Part shown: positions 15,447 to 24,263 of the stretch, in pieces
Position numbering within the stretch: position 1 is the first letter of the stretch
How the letters are laid out: each line of letters opens with the position of its first letter
Assembly: GCF_019219065.1 (NCBI RefSeq)
Contig: NZ_JAHUWK010000011.1
Location: forward strand, 62,001 to 126,000
Direction of reading: 5' to 3'
DNA: 64,000 nucleotides
Source of the DNA: Duganella sp. sic0402
Lineage (GTDB): Bacteria > Pseudomonadota > Gammaproteobacteria > Burkholderiales > Burkholderiaceae_D
The notes under the pieces: model-generated
The model's database searches: none
Told to the model about the DNA's origin: nothing
Seen by the model: the letters and a program-made list of their open reading frames with translations, nothing else
Made by a program: the position numbers and the translations under genes

Positions 15447-16939
15447 CGGCAGGCGTCGGCCAGCACTTCCGGCCGCGCGTCCTTGCTGCTGCTGCGGAAG
15501 CGTACCCGCTGCAAGGTCAGGTGGCGGATGTGCCGCGCCCACAAGCCATACGCCGGCATCACCTTCTGGAACATATGCGGATCGGGATACTCGGCCGGCG
15601 CATCGGGAATGCTGCGCGGATCGGCGCCCGGTTCGCTGGCCGCTGCCATGCCCAGGTCTACATCGCGCAACAGTACATGCTCGATCTGTGCCGCTTCGAT
15701 GCCGGTGAAGAAGGAGCCGCGCACGCCATTGTCATCACCGCTGATGCGGTCGTAGACGATATAGCGCAGCACGCCCGGACCGGGACGCTTTTGTTCCGGC
15801 TGCACCCGCCCGCGATCGCCCAGCCGCAGGAACAAAGGGCTTTCGGCGCGCACGATGCGGATGTCGTGCACCAGCACCCGCTCCAGCGTGCCGCCGTCGA
15901 CGATTTCCCACGAGATGCCGCCGTCCGCCTTGCGCCGGTTGATGGCGCGCATATCGGCCGCCGGCCCGCCCAGCGTGACGTTACGCACCAGTACATTGCG
16001 GAACACGTCCTGTGAGTCGGTGCCGAATTTGAGGGCATTGCAGGTGCTGTAGAACTGGCAGTGTTCGATCAGAATGTTTTCCGCCAGCCGCTGCCCGGCG
16101 CCCTTGAAGCACATTGCGTCGTCCTGCGCGTTGATGAAGCAGTTGCGCACAATGACGCGGCGGCAGCTGTCGATATCCAGGCCGTCGTTGTTGTGATTGG
16201 CCTGGTTTTCGACGTGGATGCCATCCACCAGCAGGTCTTCGCAGTTCAGGTAGTTCTGCATCCAGCACGGAGAGTCTTTCATGTGGATGTCACGCACCAC
16301 CACCTGCTTGCAGTCGATCACGCGGATGATGAAGGGCCGGCCTGGCGTGGAGCCCACCGTTTCCTCGCCGGGGAAGTTGGCTTTGCTGCCGCGACCGTCG
16401 ATCAGTCCCTTGCCGCCGATGCCGATGCGTTCGCAGCCTTCGGCGAAGATCAGCGACTGGTTCATGCCCATATTGGTGTCCTGCACCGTGCGGCGTTGGG
16501 CGCGATGTTCGGGATAGTCCTTGAGGTTGGTGCTGGCCAGCAGGCGCGCACCTTCGGCGACCTCGAACATCACGCCCGAGCGCAGCACGATGGTGCCGCT
16601 GATGTAATCGCCTTTCGACAGCCGCACCGTGCCGCCGCCGGCCGCTGCGCAGGCTTCCACCGCGCGCTGAATGGCGGCCGTGGCAGCCATCCCGGCCGCA
16701 AGCCCGCCGTGCTCCTCCGGTGTGAACACGCGCGCTGGCACCGGCCATGGCTTCAGCGTCCGCGTCAGTTGCGCCGCCATGGCGTCCAGATCGCGCCGCA
16801 GCGCATCAGCCCAGGCCACATCCGGCTTGCAGCTCGACGGCGCGCTTGCGGCGCGCGCCAGCGGCAGGCTCAAGCCGCCGAACAGGCCGGCCCCGAGTGC
16901 CAGCGTCATGCGCCGGCGTTGCAGGTGGCGGCCGTTCAC
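15440..16939 (-). CDS. GH28-type pectin hydrolase (polygalacturonase-like)
   Basis: A 499-residue right-handed beta-helix protein with a GTG start (16939). The start overlaps the receptor gene's TGA (GTGA), so translation is probably coupled. The N-terminus 'RRRMTLALGAGLFGG' looks like a signal peptide with some Tat character. GH28 motifs are partly conserved: 'NHNNDGLDIDS' (for NTDG) and 'INAQDDAMCFKG' (the DD pair), but the usual G-H-G is replaced by 'STCNALKFGTDS'. The substrate may therefore differ from plain polygalacturonate, for instance a rhamnogalacturonan or modified uronide; that is inference. Confidence 0.82.
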   Translation of the reverse strand: MNGRHLQRRRMTLALGAGLFGGLSLPLARAASAPSSCKPDVAWADALRRDLDAMAAQLTRTLKPWPVPARVFTPEEHGGLAAGMAATAAIQRAVEACAAAGGGTVRLSKGDYISGTIVLRSGVMFEVAEGARLLASTNLKDYPEHRAQRRTVQDTNMGMNQSLIFAEGCERIGIGGKGLIDGRGSKANFPGEETVGSTPGRPFIIRVIDCKQVVVRDIHMKDSPCWMQNYLNCEDLLVDGIHVENQANHNNDGLDIDSCRRVIVRNCFINAQDDAMCFKGAGQRLAENILIEHCQFYSTCNALKFGTDSQDVFRNVLVRNVTLGGPAADMRAINRRKADGGISWEIVDGGTLERVLVHDIRIVRAESPLFLRLGDRGRVQPEQKRPGPGVLRYIVYDRISGDDNGVRGSFFTGIEAAQIEHVLLRDVDLGMAAASEPGADPRSIPDAPAEYPDPHMFQKVMPAYGLWARHIRHLTLQRVRFRSSSKDARPEVLADACRQ

Positions 16940-19900
16940 AGCTTGACGTTCAGGCTGAAGAACAGATTGCGGCCCAGCGGGTCGTAGGTCGCGGCGATGG
17001 TGTTATTCGCCGGCAGCTGCGAGGAGCCCAGCACTGGCGGATCTTTGTCCAGCACGTTGCGGATGCCGGCCGTCAGGTTGATGTTCTTGGTGAATTCCCA
17101 GCCCGCCGTCAGATCCAGATAGGTGTAAGCCTTGATCTTCGGATTGGTCAGCGTTTCCAGCGCTGGCGGCGTGCCGCCCTGGCCTTGCGGCAGCACATAG
17201 GTATCCACCGTCACGCTGCCGAGGTAGCGGGCGCGCGCCGACAGCATCAGCTTGCCCGTGTTCATGGTCAGGCGCGCCGTGCCTTTCCACTTCGGCACCG
17301 GCTGGCCGCAGGTCTGGCCAAAGCTGCCGACGCACTGGTTGGTGATGTTCGGCAGGTCCTGGATTGGCGTGAAGGTCAGCTCTTTCACGTAGGTCCAGTT
17401 GGTGCTGAAGTTCCAGCGCGTGTCCGCACCCATCAGACCCCATGAAGTCTTGAAGTTGTAGTTGCCTGCAAAGTCGTAGCCTTCGGTCTTGATGCCGCCG
17501 ATATTGGCCGCCGTGGTCATCACATAGGTCGGTGCGGCGATCTGGCCGGTGATCGGGTCGCGGTTGATGGCCTTGCAGTAGACGCTGTTGGCGTTCTGGA
17601 TGGTGTTGTAGCACAGGTTCAGCACCGACTGGATGCCGCCGCCGCCGAGCGTGGAGATCGCATCGTCCAGCGTGATCTTGTAGTAGTCCAGGCTCATTTG
17701 CAGGCCAGGCACGGCGCGCGGTGCGAACACTGCGCCGACGGTGGTGGTGTGCGAGGTTTCCGCTTTCAGGTTGGGATTGCCGCCGACGATTTGCGTGATG
17801 AAGTTGGTCGGCTGCACCGACTGGTCAAACACCAGGTTGGCCGGTACGCCGGTGGCCTGGCACAGCGCGCGCACGGCGGCGGTCTGCTGCGATGCAGGCT
17901 GGCGGCTGGAGCATGGGTCGGTGGCGGTTGGGCCGTTGGTGCCCTGGCCGCCAAACAGTTCGCCGACGTTCGGCGCGCGGATCGACTTCTGCTTCTGTGC
18001 GCGGAAGGTCAGGCTTTCCACCGGCGTCCATTCGGTGCCGACCGAGTTGGTCCAGACCTTGCCGACCGATTCTATGTCATAGTCGGAGCGGCGGAAGGCG
18101 CCGCTCAGGCTCAGGCTCTTGGCAAATGGCAGATCATTCAGCAGCGGCACGCGCGCCTCGCCGAAGATTTCCTTGACCGTCGATTCGCCTTCGGTGGCGC
18201 GCGCCGCGTTCCAGCCCGACACGTCGCCGGAAGACAGATAGGCATCCGGCGAATAACGGCTGTAAGCGTGGCGGTGTTCCACGCCGGTAGAGAAGTCGAC
18301 CGGACCGGTCGGCAGTTCCAGCAGCTTGCCGCTCAAGTTGGCCGCCAGCCCTTGCTGCTCGGCGGTGATGGTGGAATTGGACGAGATGCCGACCGCATTG
18401 CGCGCCGTCTCGGTGATGTTCTGGCCGAATGGATTCAGCACCGGCGCCGCGCCGCTTTGCGACAGGATCGAGTTCTGGAAGCGGCTCAGCGAAATCGAAC
18501 CGGACTGGAACTGCGACTCGGTGGTGCGGCTATTGGTGTAGTACATATCGTAGCGCAGGTCGGTCAGGTATTTTTCCGACAGATCGTTCAGATAGCCTTT
18601 CAGGCCCAGCGCGATGCGGAAGGTCTGGTGCTCGGTTGATGCGGCACGGGTGCCGATATCGTTTAGCCGGCGGTTCAGATTGAGTACCGCCAGGCCGTCG
18701 CCCGGCGTGGTGGACAAGGTCTGCGTGCCATTGGTGACGCGGGTGGTGCCGGACTCCTTCAAGTCCAGCTGGCGCAGCACTTCCTGCATCTGCGGGCTCA
18801 GATAAGGATTGTTGGTGTTGACCAGGAAGTTGCCGCTGGCGCTGGTCGGCGCGATTTGCACATTGGCGGTGTTGGTGCTGAAATGGACCTCGCTGTAGCC
18901 GGTGGCGTGTTCGTTGAAATCATAGTGGGCAAGTGCATTGGCGACCCAGCGTTTTTGCGGCGTGATGATGTAGGACAGTGGCGCCAGGTCATACGCGTCG
19001 GCCGTGGTGTAAGGGCGGATCGCCTTGCCGGTGGCGTCGAACATCGCGCCCAGGGTGCTCATGTTTTGCAGGCCAGCCGCCGCCATCGCCGCATCCAGCG
19101 CGGCATTCGAGCCGGACGAGCCATACAGCGGCAGGTTGCCGATGCGGCCGGTCGGTATCGTCGACGAGCCGCTGTACACCAGGCCAGGACGGCCACCGGC
19201 CGACAAGCAGGTCTGGCCGGATGGGACGCTCAGCGGCGTGCCGGCCTTGGTGGACGACCAGGTCGCAGCGGTCACGCAGCCATCGCCCAGCGACGGTGTC
19301 GAGTAGCCGCCCAGATCACCGCGCGTCATGCCTTCGCGGTCCTGATAGTTGATGGAGATGACGGCGTTGCCCTTCTTGTTGTCGAAGTTGCCGCCGACGG
19401 TCAGGTCGATGCTCTTGGTTGGCGTGTGGGTCGGCTGGTCCCAGTTGCCCTGTACGCCGATTTCGACGCCTTCAAAATTATCCTTGAGGATGAAGTTGAC
19501 CACGCCGGAAATCGCATCCGAGCCGTAGACAGCGGACGAGCCACCGGTCACCGTCTCGATCCGTTTGACCAGCGCGGTAGGGATGGTGTTGATGTCGGTG
19601 GTGAAGTCCGGGCCGGTGATGGCGTAGCGGCGGCCGTTGACCAGCACCAGGTTGCGCGTCGGCCCCAGGTTGCGCAGGTTCAGCGTCGAGGTGCCGGATG
19701 GCTGGCCAGCCTGCACCGTGTTGGCGGTGGGGCTGTTCAACTGGTTGGCGGTGAATTGCGGCGTGTCGTTGAGCAGGTTTTCCAGATTCTGCGTACCGGA
19801 CACCTTCAGTTCCTGGGCGTCCACCACGGTGACGGGCGTGGGGGCCAGGAAGCCGCGGTTGACCAGCCGGGAACCGGTGATCACCACTTTGTTTTCTTCT

Positions 19901-20007
19901 GCTGCGTTGGGGGGAGCTGCTGCTTCCTTCACTTCCTGTGCGCCGGCGCTGATGGTGGTGGCAAGCAGCAGGATGGCTTGAACAATCGCGGTATGCTTCG
20001 TTTTCAT
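16936..20007 (-). CDS. TonB-dependent outer-membrane receptor of the pectin-type locus
   Basis: A 1023-residue receptor with signal peptide (to 'SAGAQ'). The plug domain contains 'KVVITGSRLVNRGF', 'TLNLRNLGPTRNLVLVNGRR' and 'GGSSAVYGSDAISGVVNFIL'; a 22-strand barrel follows and ends with the aromatic-containing C-terminus 'NLFFSLNVKL'. It would import oligosaccharides with TonB/ExbBD energy. It is first in a leftward two-gene operon with the GH28 enzyme and is divergent from a second pair of carbohydrate genes, so oligogalacturonide-like ligands are likely. No SusD-like lipoprotein is present, as expected in Proteobacteria. Confidence 0.93.
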   Translation of the reverse strand: MKTKHTAIVQAILLLATTISAGAQEVKEAAAPPNAAEENKVVITGSRLVNRGFLAPTPVTVVDAQELKVSGTQNLENLLNDTPQFTANQLNSPTANTVQAGQPSGTSTLNLRNLGPTRNLVLVNGRRYAITGPDFTTDINTIPTALVKRIETVTGGSSAVYGSDAISGVVNFILKDNFEGVEIGVQGNWDQPTHTPTKSIDLTVGGNFDNKKGNAVISINYQDREGMTRGDLGGYSTPSLGDGCVTAATWSSTKAGTPLSVPSGQTCLSAGGRPGLVYSGSSTIPTGRIGNLPLYGSSGSNAALDAAMAAAGLQNMSTLGAMFDATGKAIRPYTTADAYDLAPLSYIITPQKRWVANALAHYDFNEHATGYSEVHFSTNTANVQIAPTSASGNFLVNTNNPYLSPQMQEVLRQLDLKESGTTRVTNGTQTLSTTPGDGLAVLNLNRRLNDIGTRAASTEHQTFRIALGLKGYLNDLSEKYLTDLRYDMYYTNSRTTESQFQSGSISLSRFQNSILSQSGAAPVLNPFGQNITETARNAVGISSNSTITAEQQGLAANLSGKLLELPTGPVDFSTGVEHRHAYSRYSPDAYLSSGDVSGWNAARATEGESTVKEIFGEARVPLLNDLPFAKSLSLSGAFRRSDYDIESVGKVWTNSVGTEWTPVESLTFRAQKQKSIRAPNVGELFGGQGTNGPTATDPCSSRQPASQQTAAVRALCQATGVPANLVFDQSVQPTNFITQIVGGNPNLKAETSHTTTVGAVFAPRAVPGLQMSLDYYKITLDDAISTLGGGGIQSVLNLCYNTIQNANSVYCKAINRDPITGQIAAPTYVMTTAANIGGIKTEGYDFAGNYNFKTSWGLMGADTRWNFSTNWTYVKELTFTPIQDLPNITNQCVGSFGQTCGQPVPKWKGTARLTMNTGKLMLSARARYLGSVTVDTYVLPQGQGGTPPALETLTNPKIKAYTYLDLTAGWEFTKNINLTAGIRNVLDKDPPVLGSSQLPANNTIAATYDPLGRNLFFSLNVKL

Positions 20008-20188
20008 TATTGTCTCCTCTTCGGGTTATTGCCGTTGAGCGGCTTAGCCGATGGTGGTGGCTTGCGATAAGCACGTCAATCATCGACCGCTCAAGGCCGT
20101 GAGCAAATCCGCTATAGTCATCAAGTTGATCAATTGGGCCCCAAAACTGTTGCATTTGGTGGGTATGATCAACGTTCGTGAGCGATTG
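20008..20188. promoter_or_regulatory. Divergent promoter region of the pectin-type locus
   Basis: 181 bp lie between the start of the leftward receptor gene and the start chosen for the rightward glycosidase, so both promoters must be here. An inverted pair TTGAGCGG (20035-20042) and CCGCTCAA (20087-20094) and an 8-bp palindrome TTGATCAA near 20127 are the only symmetrical elements I see. No regulator gene is adjacent, and no confident -35/-10 pair could be chosen. Confidence 0.45.
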
Positions 20189-22309
20189 ATGAGCGATATG
20201 AACAATTATTTGAAGCGCTTTCCGGCGCTGGTGTTTATTTTGTTGAGTGGCGTGGCGCTGGCTGCGCCCATAGACCGCCAGGCGCTGGTGCAGCGTCATA
20301 ATCCACAGCTGAAAGCCATTGACCCGTGGGCGCCGCTGAGCGTCGGCAATGGCCAGTTCTGTTTTACCGCCGACGTCACCGGCTTGCAGACTTTCCCCGA
20401 GCATTACAGCGCCAAGGGCATTGCGCTGGAAACGCAGGCGCGCTGGTCGTGGCATGAAGATCCCAATCCCAATGGCTACAAGCTGGCCGATGCCAACCGC
20501 GATTACACCGCGCATGGCCAGACAGTGGGCTATCCGACCATCATGACCAGCCCGGCCGCGCTCTGGCTGCGCGCCAATCCCCATGTGTGGCCTTTGGGGC
20601 AGCTCAGTCTAAGGCGCGGCGACGGCAGCGCCTTGTCCATGGCGGACATCCGCGACGTCGATCAGAAGCTGGACCTGTGGAAGGGCGTGCTGACCAGCCG
20701 CTACACGGTGGATGGCCAGCCGGTCAGCGTGATGACGGCGGTCAGCCCCGGACAGGATACGCTGGCGGTGCGGATTCAATCGCCGCTGCTGGCCAGCGGC
20801 AAGCTGGCGGTGCGCCTGGCGCTGCCGCGCGGCTACGATATGAGCGTCAAGCACAATCCGCCGCTCGACTGGACGCAACCGGAGTCCCATAGCACGCGCG
20901 TGCTGGCGCAAGGCGAGCGCTCGCTGGTGCTGGAACATGCGCGCGACGCCGCGCGTTACGGCGTGGCGCTGCAGGCCGGCATGGCGATGCGGGTGAATCA
21001 GCCCGCACCGCACACCTTCCAGATCGCACCCGCGCAGGGAGCGGCACTGGACTTCACGCTGTCCTATGCTTTGGCCACGGCAGCCGAAGCGCCTGACGCT
21101 GCGGCCGTCATCGCACAAAGCACGAAGCACTGGCAGACATTCTGGCGCAGCGGCGCGGCGCTGGATTTCAGCGGCAGCAGCGATCCGCGCGCGGCCGAGT
21201 TGGAGCGGCGCGTGGTGCTGTCGCAATACCTGACGGCGATCCAGTTCGGCGGCGACTTCCCGCCGCAGGAGAGCGGCCTGACCACCACCACCTGGTTCGG
21301 CAAGCATCACACGGAAATGCTGTGGTGGCACACCGCGCACTTCGCATTGTGGGGCCGGCCGCAATACCTGGAGAACGCCTTGCGCTGGCATCAGAAGGTA
21401 TTGCCGGTGGCGCGGCAGATTGCCCAGTCGCGCGGGCTGGAAGGCGCGCGCTGGCCGAAGATGACCGGGCCGGGCGGGCGCGAAAGCCCTGGCGGCAATC
21501 CGCTGATCGTCTGGAACCAGCCGCATCTCATCCACCTGGCCGAATTGCTTTACCGCGCCGCGCCCACGCCGCAAACGCTGGAGCGCTATCGCGAGCTGGT
21601 GTTCGCCACTGCCGATGCGATGTCGTCGATGCTGCACTGGGATGGCAAGCGCTATGTGCTTGGCCCGCCACTGTGGATCGCCCAGGAGATTTACGATCAA
21701 TCGACCAGTATGAATCCAGCCTATGAGCTGAGTTACTGGTCCACCGGCCTGGCGCTGGCGCAGCAATGGCGCGTGCGCCTTGGCCTGGCGCCGAATCCGG
21801 CATGGGAAAAGCAGCGCCTGCAACTGTCCGCGCTGCCGCAAAAAGACGGCAAGTACGTGGCGCTGGAATCCACGCCGGATACCTGGGACAACGTCGCCAG
21901 CCGCCATGACCATCCATCTTTCCTGATGGCGCTGGGCCAGTTGCCGGGCGCCGGCGTGGACCGCGCCGTAATGCGCCGCACGCTGGACGCGGTGCTCAGC
22001 GACTGGGACTTCCATACTAAAATCTGGGGCTGGGATTATCCGATGATCGCGATGACTGCCGCGCGCCTCGATGCGGCACAGCAGGCAGTTGATGTGCTGT
22101 TGAAGACCGACGGTCCTAACAACAGTTACACCGCCGCAGGGCATAATCCGAATACCGGTCTGCCGGTCTACCTGCCTGGCAACGGTGCGCTGCTGGCGGC
22201 GGTTGCGATGATGGCCGGCGGCTGGGACGGCGCGCCGCAGCGCAACGCGCCCGGCTTCCCGCAACAGGGCTGGAAGGTAAGGGCGGAAGGTTTTCAAGCA
22301 TTGCCATAA
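20189..22309 (+). CDS. Predicted six-hairpin (alpha/alpha)6-barrel glycosidase
   Basis: A 706-residue exported protein; the frame is open from 20051, but I use the ATG at 20189 just before the signal peptide ('FPALVFILLSGVALAAP'). The mature start 'RHNPQLKAIDPWAPLSVGNGQFCFTADVTGLQTFPEHY' is a recognisable family opening, followed by a beta-sandwich and then a helical barrel with 'TTTWFGKHHTEMLWWHTAHFALWG', 'WDNVASRHDHPSFLMALG' and 'IWGWDYPMIAMTAARL'. These resemble GH65-like six-hairpin enzymes, but I cannot name the GH family or catalytic residues. Position in the locus suggests action on pectic oligosaccharides. Confidence 0.6.
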   Translation: MSDMNNYLKRFPALVFILLSGVALAAPIDRQALVQRHNPQLKAIDPWAPLSVGNGQFCFTADVTGLQTFPEHYSAKGIALETQARWSWHEDPNPNGYKLADANRDYTAHGQTVGYPTIMTSPAALWLRANPHVWPLGQLSLRRGDGSALSMADIRDVDQKLDLWKGVLTSRYTVDGQPVSVMTAVSPGQDTLAVRIQSPLLASGKLAVRLALPRGYDMSVKHNPPLDWTQPESHSTRVLAQGERSLVLEHARDAARYGVALQAGMAMRVNQPAPHTFQIAPAQGAALDFTLSYALATAAEAPDAAAVIAQSTKHWQTFWRSGAALDFSGSSDPRAAELERRVVLSQYLTAIQFGGDFPPQESGLTTTTWFGKHHTEMLWWHTAHFALWGRPQYLENALRWHQKVLPVARQIAQSRGLEGARWPKMTGPGGRESPGGNPLIVWNQPHLIHLAELLYRAAPTPQTLERYRELVFATADAMSSMLHWDGKRYVLGPPLWIAQEIYDQSTSMNPAYELSYWSTGLALAQQWRVRLGLAPNPAWEKQRLQLSALPQKDGKYVALESTPDTWDNVASRHDHPSFLMALGQLPGAGVDRAVMRRTLDAVLSDWDFHTKIWGWDYPMIAMTAARLDAAQQAVDVLLKTDGPNNSYTAAGHNPNTGLPVYLPGNGALLAAVAMMAGGWDGAPQRNAPGFPQQGWKVRAEGFQALP

Positions 22310-22328
22310 CTTGCGATAAGGAGCTATT

Positions 22329-24158
22329 TTGCGTGAACCAGTTTTCAATCCGCGCCGACGCAGTTTCGCGCGCGCAGGGGCGGGCGTGATTGCCGGCATG
22401 GGCTTGCCGTTGGGCGTGGTGCACGCCGCTGCGACATCCCGCGATCCGTGGCTGGAGGCTGAGGCCATAGTAGCGCGCTGCCGCCGCCCAATCGCGTTCC
22501 GCCAGCAGGACTTCGAGATCACCGCCTACGGCGCCAAGCCTTGCCAGCTTGGGCAGGTGGATGGGCTGGTCGAGTACCGCAAGGAAGGCAAGCTGAATGT
22601 GCCCAGGGATGGTTCGCCTGACTGCTACGGCGCCATCAAGGCCGCCATCGCCGCCTGCCATGCGGCCGGCGGCGGCAGGGTGGTGATCCCGGCCGGGAAC
22701 TGGTTGAGCTGCGGCCCGATGGTGCTGCGTTCGAATGTCCATGTGCACCTGGCGGCGGGCGCGCATCTGTACTTCAATAATAATCCGCTCGACTACGCGC
22801 GCGATGGCGACGTCGATTGCGGGCCGAACGGCAAGCTGGTCATCTCGCGCTGGCAGAGCAACGACTGCCTGAACTATTCGCCGATGGTGTACGCCTACGG
22901 CCAGGAAAACATCGCGCTGACCGGCGACGAGGGCAGTGTGATCGACGGCATGGGTGGCGTGCCGTTCAAGGACAGCAAGGATTGCTGGTGGGGCTGGGCT
23001 GGCCGCAAGCTGCCCGGCGCACCGGCCGGCGATGTCCAGAGCGTCGTCAATCCGCGCAATCCGGAAACGTTGGACGCGGTGGCGCCGTCGCTGGACCCGG
23101 CGCTACGCCGCCAGATCGAAGGCGGCCGTGCAACGTGGCGTTCGGACCACTACTTCCTGCCGGCGCTGTCGGAAGCAGGCGTGCCGCTGGCGCGGCGCGT
23201 GTTTGGCGTCGGCCATTTCCTGCGGCCGTGCATGGTGCAGTTCATCGGCTGCACCAATGTGCTGATGCAGGGTTATCGCGTGGCGGGGGCGCCGTTCTGG
23301 CTGCACCATCCAGTCAACTGCCGCAACGTCTGGTTCCGCAATGTGCAAATGGATAGCATGGGGCCCAACAGCGACGGCTTCGATCCGGATGGCTGCGATC
23401 ATGTACTGGTCGAAGGCTGCACCTTCAATACCGGCGACGACTGCATCGCCATCAAGTCCGGCAAAAACCTCGACACGCAATTTGGCCCCAGCCGCAACAT
23501 CGTCATCCAGGATTGCGTGATGAACAGCGGCCATGGCGGCGTCACGCTGGGCAGCGAAATGGCGGCCGGCATTGAGAATGTGTATGTGCAGAACATCGAA
23601 TTCCGCAACGTCCACTGGGCCAGCAATCCGCTGTGGACGGCGATCCGCCTGAAGACCAATATGAACCGGGGCGGCTACCTGCGCCATCTGTACGCACGCA
23701 AGCTGACGCTGCCGAACGGCGTGAAGACCCAGCCGATGTTCAGCAAGCGCCTGCCTGGGGCGGAGATCGCGCCGGAGGTGGCGTCGTCGGGCGGTGGCGC
23801 GGTGATCGTGTTCGATTGCGATTATGCGCCGCAGGATGACGTGATGCGCATCCGTCCGCCGCAGGTATCGGACGTGCACATCAGCGATATCCGTGCCGCC
23901 AATGTGGTGGTCGGCAGCACGCAGCATTCGTGCTACCAGGCCTTTGTGCTGCTGGGGCCTTTGGCCTCCAGCTACAACGGCGATGCTAAGTCGCCGTTGC
24001 TGCCGATCCGCGACGTCAGCATCAGCGACAGCGATTTCGGCACGCCGCTCAACGGCGCGCAGCCCTGGTTCATCCACAATATCCAGGGCCTGAAGCTGTC
24101 CAACGTGCTCATCTCCGGAAAAAGCTACAACCTCGAAATCTCCTCAGGCACGCTATAA
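22329..24158 (+). CDS. GH28 exo-polygalacturonase-like enzyme
   Basis: A 609-residue protein starting at TTG 22329, chosen for the AAGGAG placed 6-10 nt upstream. Its N-terminus 'NPRRRSFARAGAGVIAG' is a Tat-type signal. All four GH28 motifs are present around residues 340-450: 'NSDGFDPDG', 'NTGDDCIAIKSG', 'NSGHGGVTLGSE' and 'AIRLKT'. This set is characteristic of polygalacturonases; the long N-terminal part and size fit the exo-acting PehX type. It follows the six-hairpin glycosidase by 19 bp in one operon and should release galacturonic acid units in the periplasm. Confidence 0.88.
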   Translation: MREPVFNPRRRSFARAGAGVIAGMGLPLGVVHAAATSRDPWLEAEAIVARCRRPIAFRQQDFEITAYGAKPCQLGQVDGLVEYRKEGKLNVPRDGSPDCYGAIKAAIAACHAAGGGRVVIPAGNWLSCGPMVLRSNVHVHLAAGAHLYFNNNPLDYARDGDVDCGPNGKLVISRWQSNDCLNYSPMVYAYGQENIALTGDEGSVIDGMGGVPFKDSKDCWWGWAGRKLPGAPAGDVQSVVNPRNPETLDAVAPSLDPALRRQIEGGRATWRSDHYFLPALSEAGVPLARRVFGVGHFLRPCMVQFIGCTNVLMQGYRVAGAPFWLHHPVNCRNVWFRNVQMDSMGPNSDGFDPDGCDHVLVEGCTFNTGDDCIAIKSGKNLDTQFGPSRNIVIQDCVMNSGHGGVTLGSEMAAGIENVYVQNIEFRNVHWASNPLWTAIRLKTNMNRGGYLRHLYARKLTLPNGVKTQPMFSKRLPGAEIAPEVASSGGGAVIVFDCDYAPQDDVMRIRPPQVSDVHISDIRAANVVVGSTQHSCYQAFVLLGPLASSYNGDAKSPLLPIRDVSISDSDFGTPLNGAQPWFIHNIQGLKLSNVLISGKSYNLEISSGTL

Positions 24159-24263
24159 GTACGCTAGCGAACATAGTCGGCAAGTATCTGCATGGCATGC
24201 TGTCTGTGTTCGCAACGGGGTGATAGAATTATCGCTTCCCCCTCTCAAAAGCGAAGCCGCACA

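Noticed and set aside
20035..20094. Inverted 8-mers TTGAGCGG and CCGCTCAA in the divergent pectin-type promoter
   Set aside because: The arms are 44 nt apart and a chance match of this length in 180 bp is not rare, so I mention it only within the regulatory region.
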